A stretch of 27,710 bases of DNA from an uncultured Collinsella sp. (GTDB lineage Bacteria > Actinomycetota > Coriobacteriia > Coriobacteriales > Coriobacteriaceae): NCBI GenBank assembly GCA_902491055.1, contig CABUGI010000015.1:1-27710 (forward strand), in the 5' to 3' direction. The position numbers and the translations under genes are program-made. Below, in pieces: positions 5,847 to 12,710 of the stretch. Each line of letters begins with the position of its first letter. Position 1 is the first letter of the stretch. The notes under the pieces were generated by a model. It saw only the letters and a program-made list of their open reading frames with translations. It made no database searches and was not told the DNA's origin.

Positions 5847-7628
5847 TTAGAGGCGGGCGAGGTCGTAGGATCGAGCGGCGGCTTCACCGGCGCAGATGAG
5901 GTTGGTTGTGGCTTCCTGGGGGTCGAGCGCTTGGTCAAGGGGCATGGGTCTGCGGCAAACCGGCAGAACCAAGTCGACACCCTGCCCATACACCGCATCC
6001 AGGTTGTCAGCACGACCGCCCACGACGGCGACCACCGGCTTGCCATATCGCTTCGCACGACGGGCCACGCCCACCGGTGCCTTTCCAGCGGCGGACTGCT
6101 CATCCATGTTGCCCTCGCCCGTTATGACCAGGTCGGCATCGCGCACGCGTTCGTCAAACCCAATCAGATCGAGCACCGTCTCCACACCCGAACGCAACTC
6201 GGCACCAAGTGCCAACAACGCGGCGCCCAGGCCGCCCGCGGCACCGGCACCGGGCACGCCGAGCACCGAGCCAAATGTCCGTGCGCCCTCGGGCACGCGC
6301 AGCAACCCCTGAGCCCGCACCCCGGTAATCGCCGCATCGAGCAGGCGGCCGTAGCCGACCATCCAGCTGTCGTACCTGCTCAGCGCCGCGGCGTCATCCG
6401 TCGGTAGGCCCTTCTGCCCGCCAAACACCGCCAGTGCGCCTCGACGCCCCACGAGCGGATTCTCGACATCGGAAAGCACGACAACGCGCGCACCGCTCAG
6501 TGCCCGAAGCGCCGGTGCCAAATCGATACTCGTCACGTGTTCAAGTCCTGCGAGACCGGGAGCGATATTGCGGCCACACTCATCGACAAGGTGGGCGCCC
6601 AGCGCCTGCAGCATGCCGGCGCCGCCATCGTTGGTGGCACTGCCGCCCAAGCCAATATAGATGGTCTTTGCCCCCGCACGGACCGCGCGAAGCATGAGCT
6701 CGCCCACGCCATAGGTTGTGGCCGCCAACGCCGCCGACTCCGTGCAAGGCGAATACCCAATACCCGCCGCCTCGGCCATCTCGATTACGGCCGACTTGTG
6801 CTCGCCGTCCACCAGCATCCGGGCAGACACGCGATCGCCTAAGGGGCCTGCAACCTCGCAGGTTGAGAGCTCGCCACCGCGCGCGGCGATGGCGTCGAGC
6901 GTTCCCTCGCCACCATCCGCCAGCGGCAACGCGGCCATCTCGGCATCGGGCCACGCACGGCGTGCGCCTTCGGCAACCGCCGCCTCCGCCTGCGCGCTCG
7001 AAACGCTACCCTTAAAGGAGTCGATCGCCAGCAGCACACGGCGAGGCCGGCGGCATGCGGGGCCAAAATCGACCGCCTCAACGGCAATATCTCCAGCACC
7101 AGCGAGCGCCTCGGCATGAGCGGTATGCGCCTCAAGATCAGATCCACAGCCGCACGCAGCACCATCGGTGTCACGCAGCCCACTAAAATAGCTGCTCAAC
7201 ACCTCACGACACTCATCCGCCAGCACGCCAGCGGTCACATTAAACCGATGGTTCAGGCGCGAATCGGCATTGAGGTCGTACAGCGAGCCCAGCGCACCCG
7301 CCTTGGCATCGGCCGCGCCATACACGCAACGTCCCACGCGCGCGTTAACCATAATTCCCGCACACATGCAGCAAGGCTCGAGCGTCACGTAGACCGTGCA
7401 ATCGGAAAGGCGCCAGCGACCAAGCGCCTGGGCAGCGGCGCACACGGCCGCAAACTCGGCATGTGCCGAAGGGTCCTGGTCGAGCTCACGACGATTATGC
7501 GCCCGCGCGACAATCTCGCCCGCGCGCACCACCACGGCGCCAATGGGCACTTCGCCCACTGCCGCGGCGGCGCGCGCCTCGGCCAGCGCCTCGCGCATGA
7601 ACTTCTCGTCGATTTCGGTGATCGTCAT
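5847..7628 (-). CDS. Fusion of tRNA adenosine deaminase (TadA-like) and glycerate kinase
   Basis: One uninterrupted 593-aa frame with two domains. Residues 1-150 are a TadA/CDA-fold deaminase: zinc ligands His56 (HAE, with proton-shuttle Glu58), Cys86 and Cys89 (PCCMC), the VPIGAVVV strand and the NHRFNVTAGV segment near the end all fit TadA, which makes inosine-34 in tRNA-Arg. Residues about 151-195 are a Cys- and Ala-rich linker. Residues about 196-593 are a type-1 glycerate kinase (GlxK/GarK): it opens VLLAIDSFKGSVSS, and shows LPLADGGEGT, GLGGSATNDGGAG and the C-terminal ITGEGNMDEQS block, with normal length. The start at 7628 is set by AGGGAAGG 6 nt upstream; a further upstream ATG (7679) has no ribosome site. 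I know of no functional reason to join these activities; shared expression is the simplest one. The gene is transcribed divergently from tRNA-Ser. Confidence 0.92.
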   Translation of the reverse strand: MTITEIDEKFMREALAEARAAAAVGEVPIGAVVVRAGEIVARAHNRRELDQDPSAHAEFAAVCAAAQALGRWRLSDCTVYVTLEPCCMCAGIMVNARVGRCVYGAADAKAGALGSLYDLNADSRLNHRFNVTAGVLADECREVLSSYFSGLRDTDGAACGCGSDLEAHTAHAEALAGAGDIAVEAVDFGPACRRPRRVLLAIDSFKGSVSSAQAEAAVAEGARRAWPDAEMAALPLADGGEGTLDAIAARGGELSTCEVAGPLGDRVSARMLVDGEHKSAVIEMAEAAGIGYSPCTESAALAATTYGVGELMLRAVRAGAKTIYIGLGGSATNDGGAGMLQALGAHLVDECGRNIAPGLAGLEHVTSIDLAPALRALSGARVVVLSDVENPLVGRRGALAVFGGQKGLPTDDAAALSRYDSWMVGYGRLLDAAITGVRAQGLLRVPEGARTFGSVLGVPGAGAAGGLGAALLALGAELRSGVETVLDLIGFDERVRDADLVITGEGNMDEQSAAGKAPVGVARRAKRYGKPVVAVVGGRADNLDAVYGQGVDLVLPVCRRPMPLDQALDPQEATTNLICAGEAAARSYDLARL

Positions 7629-7679
7629 CGTTCGCCTTCCCTGTTGCAAATTCAAAACGATGCTATCATTACGACTCAC

Positions 7680-7769
7680 GGAGAGATGGCAGAGCGGTTG
7701 AATGCGGCGGTCTTGAAAACCGTTGAGCGCGAGAGCGTTCCGGGGGTTCGAATCCCCCTCTCTCCGCCA
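7680..7769 (+). tRNA. tRNA-Ser (anticodon TGA)
   Basis: The acceptor stem GGAGAGA (7680-7686) pairs with TCTCTCC (7759-7765). The anticodon stem-loop CGGTCTTGAAAACCG has anticodon TGA. There is a long class II variable arm (GCGCGAGAGCGTTCC region), and the T arm GGGGG-TTCGAAT-CCCCC is perfect. The discriminator is G66 of line (7766) and CCA is encoded (7767-7769). It closely follows the bacterial tRNA-Ser(UGA) pattern. The stop codon of the converging TetR gene lies only 3 nt beyond the CCA. Confidence 0.97.
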
Positions 7770-7771
7770 CT

Positions 7772-8368
7772 TTAGTGATTCACCGGTGTCATGGTCCGCT
7801 CAAACAGCGCATCGACCACGTCGGCCATCTCAGGTCGACGCTCAAGATCGTGACCCGACTCCCACCATATCGTGAAAAGTCGAATAATACCGCCGGCGAC
7901 AAACTCAGACGTCGTCTCGAGTGACACGGGGGCCAGGGCATCCTCGGCAAGCACGTTCATCACACGCTCGCGGATGGAGTGGGCAATGCGGTCGCAAATA
8001 ACGTTGGTCAACATGCCCGACATGCTGCTTGCCAAAATGTTATCCATGAGCCGCTCGTGCGCCAGAATCAAATCCATGGCATCGTCCAAAATCGCGTGCC
8101 GAAGCGCGCGCACGTCCTCGGCAGACACCGCGCCGGCCTCATCGGGCTGTTTTTGCGGCAAGCCCGACATGAGCTCATCGATATAAAAGGCGAAGTAATC
8201 GTTTTTATCGCGAAAGTGCTTATAGAACGTCGTGCGACGAATCATGGCCCGATCGCAAAGCATAGCAACCGTCAAATCCTCAAACCGATACTCTTCCAAA
8301 AGCTCGGTAAAGGCATCGAACAGGGCACGATAGGTTTTCTTGATGCGAAGGTCCATCCGTATCGCCAT
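7772..8368 (-). CDS. TetR/AcrR-family transcriptional regulator
   Basis: About 198 aa. The N-terminal helix-turn-helix is clear: KKTYRALFDAFTELLEEY, then FEDLTVAMLCDRAMIRRTTF and YKHFRDKNDYF, the standard TetR pattern ending in YxHF. The C-terminal ligand-binding half is helical and not diagnostic. The frame is open for another 87 codons upstream, but that part overlaps the divergent lemA gene and looks non-coding. I place the start at 8368 (MAIRMDLRI), with ATG 8356 (MDLRIKK) as an alternative; neither has an ideal ribosome site. Its target is not evident; the nearest divergent gene is lemA, 199 bp away. The 3' end almost touches tRNA-Ser. Confidence 0.85.
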   Translation of the reverse strand: MAIRMDLRIKKTYRALFDAFTELLEEYRFEDLTVAMLCDRAMIRRTTFYKHFRDKNDYFAFYIDELMSGLPQKQPDEAGAVSAEDVRALRHAILDDAMDLILAHERLMDNILASSMSGMLTNVICDRIAHSIRERVMNVLAEDALAPVSLETTSEFVAGGIIRLFTIWWESGHDLERRPEMADVVDALFERTMTPVNH

Positions 8369-8567
8369 CCTCAGGGCAAAGACAACACTCGTCAATCTGT
8401 CGCATATCTTACACCTGTACCTCGCGCGCTTTGCCCCGGTGCCGACCCCGCCGAAAACATAACGCTTGCCGGAAAGTTCGGCACGGCAAAACGTTGCGGG
8501 TATACTAGTAGCGTTATACCAACGGCAGCTGGCGCATGCCGCCGCGGCCATTCGAAACGGAGACATC

Positions 8568-9119
8568 ATGATCACCGTCATCATCGGCATCGTTGTTGTC
8601 ATTGTGATTGTCTGCGCCATCGCCGGCATCTACAACAACATGGTCACCAAGCGTAACCGCATCGATAACGCCTGGCAGAACATCGATACGCAGCTGCAGC
8701 GCCGCAACGACCTGATCCCCAACCTGGTCGAGACCGTCAAGGGCTACGCCAAGCACGAGCAGGAGACGCTCTCCGCCGTGATCAGCGCGCGTAACACCGC
8801 CGTCAAGGCCACCACGCCCGAGGCCAAGATGGAAGCCGACAACGTGCTGACCGGTGCGCTGCGCCAGCTCTTCGCCGTGGCCGAGGCCTATCCCGATCTT
8901 AAGGCAAACACCAACTTTACGCAGCTGCAGGCATCGCTCGAGGATACCGAGAACAAGATTAGCTATGCACGCCAGAGCTACAACGACTGCGTGCTCAGCT
9001 ACAACAACGCCATTCAGACGTTCCCGGCTGTCATCTTTGCCGGCATCTTCCAGTTTAAGGAGCGCCAGGGCTTCGAGGCCGCCGAAGCAGCCCGCCAGGC
9101 CCCGACCGTCAAGTTCTAG
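8568..9119 (+). CDS. lemA: LemA family membrane protein
   Basis: A 183-aa protein matching the LemA family. It has one N-terminal membrane helix (about 2-24, ITVIIGIVVVIVIVCAIAGI), then the conserved helical domain with YNNMVTKRNRIDNAWQNIDT, QLQRRNDLIPNLVETVKGY and, near the end, SYNDCVLSYNNAIQTFPAVI. Length fits the family. The start at 8568 is set by GGAG 7 nt upstream; the frame is open further upstream but that part is not LemA. A -10 TATACT lies at 8501-8506. A strong terminator follows at 9156-9201. The family's role is unclear; in other bacteria it is linked to envelope biology and sometimes found with TPM-domain (YgcG) proteins, which are absent here. Confidence 0.95.
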   Translation: MITVIIGIVVVIVIVCAIAGIYNNMVTKRNRIDNAWQNIDTQLQRRNDLIPNLVETVKGYAKHEQETLSAVISARNTAVKATTPEAKMEADNVLTGALRQLFAVAEAYPDLKANTNFTQLQASLEDTENKISYARQSYNDCVLSYNNAIQTFPAVIFAGIFQFKERQGFEAAEAARQAPTVKF

Positions 9120-9155
9120 TAGTTTGGCAGTGCATCCTTAATCGGCCAAATGCAT

Positions 9156-9201
9156 AAACCGCCCCGTCGAATGCATACTTCGACGGGGCGGTTTCCTTTT
9201 T
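9156..9201 (+). terminator. Terminator of lemA
   Basis: AAACCGCCCCGTCGA (9156-9170) pairs perfectly with TCGACGGGGCGGTTT (9180-9194), followed by CCTTTTTC. A textbook intrinsic terminator. Confidence 0.93.
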
Positions 9202-9455
9202 CGCGAAGGTCCCCCTCTAAGCGGCGTGCATTTTCAGGAGTATTCAACATAACCAAGAGCTTCGGGCGCCACGATAAATGCCAAAGACCGCGAATATCCC
9301 TGCAAATCAAACGCTGTCAGCCCATAACCCCGCCCATCATCCGTAGAAAACATCGAGAAATCCCGATTTTTTGCCCGAGGTCGATATGCAGGGGCCTTCG
9401 ATTGCAGAATACTCGCAAAAATGCACGTCGCCACCACCCCCACATGGCGCGAACC
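9202..9455. other. Intergenic stretch without a convincing gene
   Basis: About 250 bp between the lemA and ilvE terminators. A minus-strand frame (9234-9443) could encode about 69 aa ending in GYGLTAFDLQGYSRSLAFIV and a short tail, which reads protein-like. However, it begins at a GTG without a ribosome site, is AT-richer than its neighbours, and sits beyond the ilvE terminator. It could be a gene remnant. I see no RNA gene. Confidence 0.4.
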
Positions 9456-9485
9456 AAAACAAAAGCGCGGCCTAAAAGGCCGCGC
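9456..9485 (-). terminator. Probable terminator of ilvE transcription
   Basis: GCGCGGCC (9465-9472) pairs with GGCCGCGC (9478-9485). On the minus strand the hairpin is followed by TTTTGTTTT (9456-9464). It lies about 190 bp past the ilvE stop, beyond the large nested hairpin. Confidence 0.75.
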
Positions 9486-9538
9486 ACCATCTTTAATTCA
9501 GATTAATTATTGTTCGTTGTGACATCGCCGAGCCCGCA

Positions 9539-9663
9539 GGGCGGAGAGCAAGCTCCCTCCCGGCGCACTCCGCAGGACGCAAGAAGCCCTCGCCGCACGA
9601 AGTGCGCAGCGAGGGCTTCTTGCATGTCCGAGGACGCGCCGGGAGGGAGCTTGCTCTCTGCCC
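9539..9663. repeat. Large nested inverted repeat in the ilvE 3' region
   Basis: The outer arms 9539-9566 and 9636-9663 are 28 nt with one mismatch (23 bp perfect, GAGAGCAAGCTCCCTCCCGG then CGC). The inner arms 9579-9593 (GCAAGAAGCCCTCGC) and 9609-9623 are a perfect 15 bp. The whole 125-nt block folds into a nearly continuous rod. There is no T-run. It would sit in the 3' UTR of the minus-strand ilvE mRNA. Confidence 0.85.
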
Positions 9664-9679
9664 GGACAGGAAAGGCTAA

Positions 9680-10732
9680 TTACGCGACGGTGTAAACCCA
9701 GTTGTGCTTATCCTCGACAGCACCGGACTGGATACCAGTCAGGGTCTCGCGGAGCTTCTTCATCACAGGACCGATCTCGGTGTAGCCAGCCGGGAAGGTC
9801 ACGGTCTCGTCGGCGCCGTAAACCTTGTTGTCGATCTCGCCCACCGGGGAGATGACGGCAGCGGTGCCGCACAGGCCGCACTCCACAAAGGTGCCGGCCT
9901 TGACCTCGGCCCACTCGACGGGGCGCTGATCGACGGTCATACCCAGGTCCTGAGCGACCTGAACGAGCGAACGACGGGTGATGGAGGGCAGGATGGAGTC
10001 GGTGTGCGACTGCGGAACGACGAGCGTGCCATCCTCTTTCACGAACAGGACGTTGGCGCCACCGGTCTCCTCGACATAGGTGCGGGACTCGGAGTCGAGA
10101 TACAGGTTCTCGGCATAGCCCTCGCGATGGGCCTCCATCGTGGGTTTAAGGGACATGGCGTAGTTCAGGCCGGCCTTGATGTTGCCGGTGCCGTGCGGTG
10201 CGGCACGGTCATACTCGGAAACGCGCAGCTTGACGGGCTTAAGGCCACCCTTAAAGTACGGACCGACCGGGGTCACGAGGATGCGGAACGTGTACTCAGG
10301 AGCGGGAGCCACGCCGATCACGTCACCGGAGCCGATCATAAACGGACGCACGTACAGGGTCGCGCCAGAACCGAAGGGCGGAACCCAGGCGGCGTTGGCA
10401 GAGACGACCTGCTTGACGGCCTCAACGAACTTGTCCTTGGGGAACGGGGGCATCTCGAGGCGCTGGGCAGAGTTGTACATACGCTCAGCGTTCATGTCGG
10501 GACGGAAGCAGACGATGCTGCCGTCCTCGGCGGTGTAGGCCTTCAGGCCCTCAAAGACCTCCTGGCAGTAATGGAAGATACCGCCGCACTCGGAGACATG
10601 CAGGGTGTGGTCGGTGGTCAGGCCGCCCTCGTCCCACTCGCCATCCTTCCAATGGGCCTCGTAGCTGTAATCGGTCTTCATGTAGCCAAAGCCGAGGCTA
10701 CCCCAATCGATATCCTTCTTCTCGACAGTCAT
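9680..10732 (-). CDS. ilvE: Branched-chain amino acid aminotransferase
   Basis: A 350-aa PLP-dependent class IV aminotransferase that transfers amino groups between Leu, Ile or Val and 2-oxoglutarate, the last step of branched-chain amino acid synthesis. The catalytic lysine is Lys186 in GTGNIKAGLNYA. EVFEGLKAY (58-66), LYVRPFMIGS, YVEETGGANVLFV and the ECGLCGTAAVISPV block are family landmarks. The length and the GTGNIKAGLNYA block fit the larger BCAT subtype rather than the 300-aa E. coli type. The ATG at 10732 is preceded by AAGGAG at 6 nt; the frame extends further but into the GC-rich leader. A -10 TACAAT (10886-10891) with a weak -35 TTTTAT suggests a leader of about 145 nt. I looked for a T-box or leader peptide there and saw none. 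Confidence 0.96.
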   Translation of the reverse strand: MTVEKKDIDWGSLGFGYMKTDYSYEAHWKDGEWDEGGLTTDHTLHVSECGGIFHYCQEVFEGLKAYTAEDGSIVCFRPDMNAERMYNSAQRLEMPPFPKDKFVEAVKQVVSANAAWVPPFGSGATLYVRPFMIGSGDVIGVAPAPEYTFRILVTPVGPYFKGGLKPVKLRVSEYDRAAPHGTGNIKAGLNYAMSLKPTMEAHREGYAENLYLDSESRTYVEETGGANVLFVKEDGTLVVPQSHTDSILPSITRRSLVQVAQDLGMTVDQRPVEWAEVKAGTFVECGLCGTAAVISPVGEIDNKVYGADETVTFPAGYTEIGPVMKKLRETLTGIQSGAVEDKHNWVYTVA

Positions 10733-10955
10733 ATGTCGCTCCTTACATACACAGTTGCAAACTCGCGAACCCGCACGCAAGGACCGAGGCCGACCGCGTC
10801 GCAACGTCGCACGCCCGGAGCGTAGAGCCGGACGGGACACGCAAACGGCATCAAAGCCGATGGCACGCCGATTCGCATGCACGAGATTGTACTCCGCGCG
10901 CGCGTCGGATAAAACGTTTTTCTTTAACTAACTAAAGTATTTTCATTTGACCGAA

Positions 10956-10991
10956 GCAAAAAGGCCCGCCACCGTAAGCGGTGACGGGCCT
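10956..10991 (-). terminator. Terminator of the DedA gene
   Basis: AGGCCCG and CACCG (10962-10974 region) pair with CGGTG and CGGGCCT (10979-10991). On the minus strand five T residues follow. It ends transcription coming from the gene at 11021-11668. Confidence 0.85.
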
Positions 10992-11020
10992 CAACGGCAC
11001 GGTTTGCGCGCTGGCTCGAG

Positions 11021-11668
11021 CTACGCGTTCTTTTTGCCCAGCTTAGCCTTGACCAGACCGACCACGGTCGGGATGATCGACACGGCAACGATGACGACAA
11101 TCAGCAGCTCAAAGTGCTCCTGCACAAAGGGAATGCCGCCAAAGAAGTAGCCCAGCAGCGTAAAGACCGTCGACCAGGTAATGCCGCCCAGCACGTTAAA
11201 GACGACAAAGTTGCGCCAGTGCATGCCGCCCATGCCAGCGATAAAGGGCACAAAGGTGCGGATAAACGGGAAGAAGCGACCCAGGAAGATGGCCAGGTGA
11301 CCCCACTTGTCCAAGAAGTCCTCGGACTTTTTAATGCGCTCGGGCGTCATGGCCTTGACCTTGCCCGAAGCGATGATCTTTTTGCCAAAGAAGTGACCGA
11401 TCATAAAGTTGCACTGATCGCCCAAAATGGCAGCGGCCCATGCGGTGGCCAGAAGCGCCACAATGTTAAAGCCGCCATTGTGGGCAAAGAAACCCGAGGC
11501 GAACAGCAGCGAATCACCGGGAAGGAACGGGAAGAACACCACGCCCGTCTCGATAAAGATGATCAGGAACACGCAGCCGTAGGCCATAAGCGGGCCGGCG
11601 GCGATCCAGCTGGCGATCGCGGTGCGCGGGTCCTTAAGCAGCTCGGCAATAAAATTGATGAAACCCAT
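11021..11668 (-). CDS. DedA family integral membrane protein
   Basis: A 215-aa polytopic membrane protein of the DedA/VTT (SNARE-associated) family. FIETGVVFFPFLPGDSLLF (about 41-59), GRFFPFIRTFVPFIAGMGGM in the middle and a hydrophobic C-terminal helix with a KKNA end carry the family's conserved acidic, Arg and Pro residues. Members act as undecaprenyl-phosphate or phospholipid flippases and maintain envelope integrity; which applies here cannot be told. The start at 11668 has GAGAGG 9 nt upstream. The next plus-strand gene, cysE, is divergent, 223 bp away. The terminator at 10956-10991 closes the unit. Confidence 0.93.
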   Translation of the reverse strand: MGFINFIAELLKDPRTAIASWIAAGPLMAYGCVFLIIFIETGVVFFPFLPGDSLLFASGFFAHNGGFNIVALLATAWAAAILGDQCNFMIGHFFGKKIIASGKVKAMTPERIKKSEDFLDKWGHLAIFLGRFFPFIRTFVPFIAGMGGMHWRNFVVFNVLGGITWSTVFTLLGYFFGGIPFVQEHFELLIVVIVAVSIIPTVVGLVKAKLGKKNA

Positions 11669-11891
11669 GAAGTAAAACCTCTCAGTTGTGGGCGCGGATA
11701 CGTCCAAGTTGACCAGTATACGGTTGCGGTGCCCCCTCGTGCGCAACCCCACAAAAGCATGACTCCATTACCAGCAAGTTTGCATAACTGACACCTGTCG
11801 CGCAATGCCGCCAAGATTGTCCCTCCTAATCCCTAGCGAATCGCTATACTTTATTGAATCGCATTGCCATGGCGCTAAGGGAGGGCGGCCG

Positions 11892-12596
11892 GTGAGCTTT
11901 ATCAATACCATTCGCGAGGACATCAAGACCGTCCAAGCGCAGGATCCCGCCGCGCAAAACGGTCTAGTCATCTTCCTTTCCTATCCTGGCCTGCACGCCA
12001 AGTGGAACCACGTGCCCGAGCACTGGCTCTGGGAGCACGGTCATCGCTCGCTCGCCCGCGTGCTCTCGCAAATCACCCGCCACATCACCGGCGTCGAGAT
12101 TCATCCCGCCGCACAGATCGGCAAGCACTTCTTTATCGACCACGCCATGGGCGTCGTCATCGGCGAGACCACCGTCGTGGGCGACAACTGTGTGCTTTAC
12201 CAGGGCGTTACGCTCGGCGGCACCGGCAACGAGACCGGCAAACGCCACCCCACCCTGGGCGATAACGTCACCGTGGGCACGGGTGCCAAGGTGCTCGGCA
12301 ACATTCGCATCGGCAACAACGTCAAGATCGGCGGCAACTCGGTTGTCGTCAAGGACGTGCCCGACAACTGCACCGTCGTGGGCGTGCCGGGACGCATCAT
12401 CAAGCGCAACGGCTGCCGCGTGTTCGAGGAGAGCTTCGATGCCAAGCAGCATCGCGAGTACATGCCCGACGACGCCGCCGAGCAGTCCGCACTCAACCGC
12501 CAGGGCATCACCGAGAACGCCCGCCGCGTTAAAGAGCTCGAGCGAGAGGTGGCCGAGCTCAAAGCCCTCGTCGCCAAGCTCGTGGACGAACGCTAG
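11892..12596 (+). CDS. cysE: Serine O-acetyltransferase
   Basis: A 234-aa enzyme that acetylates L-serine with acetyl-CoA, the first step of cysteine synthesis. It shows the left-handed parallel beta-helix of hexapeptide repeats. The Asp83-His84 pair (FFIDHAMGVVIGET) and His119 (GKRHPTLGD) match the catalytic residues of CysE. It is the shorter form, lacking the long N-terminal domain of enterobacterial CysE, and ends in a coiled coil (ELEREVAELKALVAKLVDER). The start is a GTG at 11892, chosen because GGGAGGG lies 7 nt upstream; a longer frame from 11805 has no ribosome site. A TATACT hexamer lies about 45 bp upstream. cysK is not adjacent. Confidence 0.95.
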   Translation: MSFINTIREDIKTVQAQDPAAQNGLVIFLSYPGLHAKWNHVPEHWLWEHGHRSLARVLSQITRHITGVEIHPAAQIGKHFFIDHAMGVVIGETTVVGDNCVLYQGVTLGGTGNETGKRHPTLGDNVTVGTGAKVLGNIRIGNNVKIGGNSVVVKDVPDNCTVVGVPGRIIKRNGCRVFEESFDAKQHREYMPDDAAEQSALNRQGITENARRVKELEREVAELKALVAKLVDER

Positions 12597-12637
12597 GAAC
12601 GCAAGCGGCACAAAACAATATCGGCACCGACGCAAAA

Positions 12638-12668
12638 GGCGCGCCAGGGAATCAATCCCCGGCGCGCC
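12638..12668. terminator. Bidirectional terminator between cysE and the efflux operon
   Basis: GGCGCGCC (12638-12645) pairs with GGCGCGCC (12661-12668), extended by GGGA/TCCC. It is followed by ATTCCTTTT on the plus strand and by TTTT on the minus strand, so it can end both converging units. Confidence 0.8.
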
Positions 12669-12678
12669 ATTCCTTTTG

Positions 12679-12710
12679 ATGTGACATGCGGGACCGTCCC
12701 TTTGTCACAT
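12679..12710. repeat. Palindromic repeat unit with GGGAC core at the 3' end of the ABC operon
   Basis: The arms ATGTGACA (12679-12686) and TGTCACAT (12703-12710) are a perfect 8-bp inverted repeat. The asymmetric centre reads AAGGGACGGTCCC on the minus strand. The right arm shares its last base with the TAA stop of the ABC gene. It has the same layout as the units at 5443, 18407, 22526 and 24699: variable palindromic arms around a GGGAC core. Confidence 0.7.

Noticed and set aside
8369..8629. N-terminal extension of the TetR protein
   Set aside because: The extra 87 codons overlap the lemA promoter and start region and contain low-complexity Met/Thr sequence that does not fit the family.
9234..9443. 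Small minus-strand frame of 69 codons that reads protein-like
   Set aside because: No ribosome site, GTG start, lies beyond the ilvE terminator and has no recognisable family; at most a gene remnant.
10733..10890. T-box or leader-peptide attenuator before ilvE
   Set aside because: I found no T-box sequence, specifier loop or run of branched-chain codons followed by a terminator; the leader is simply GC-rich.
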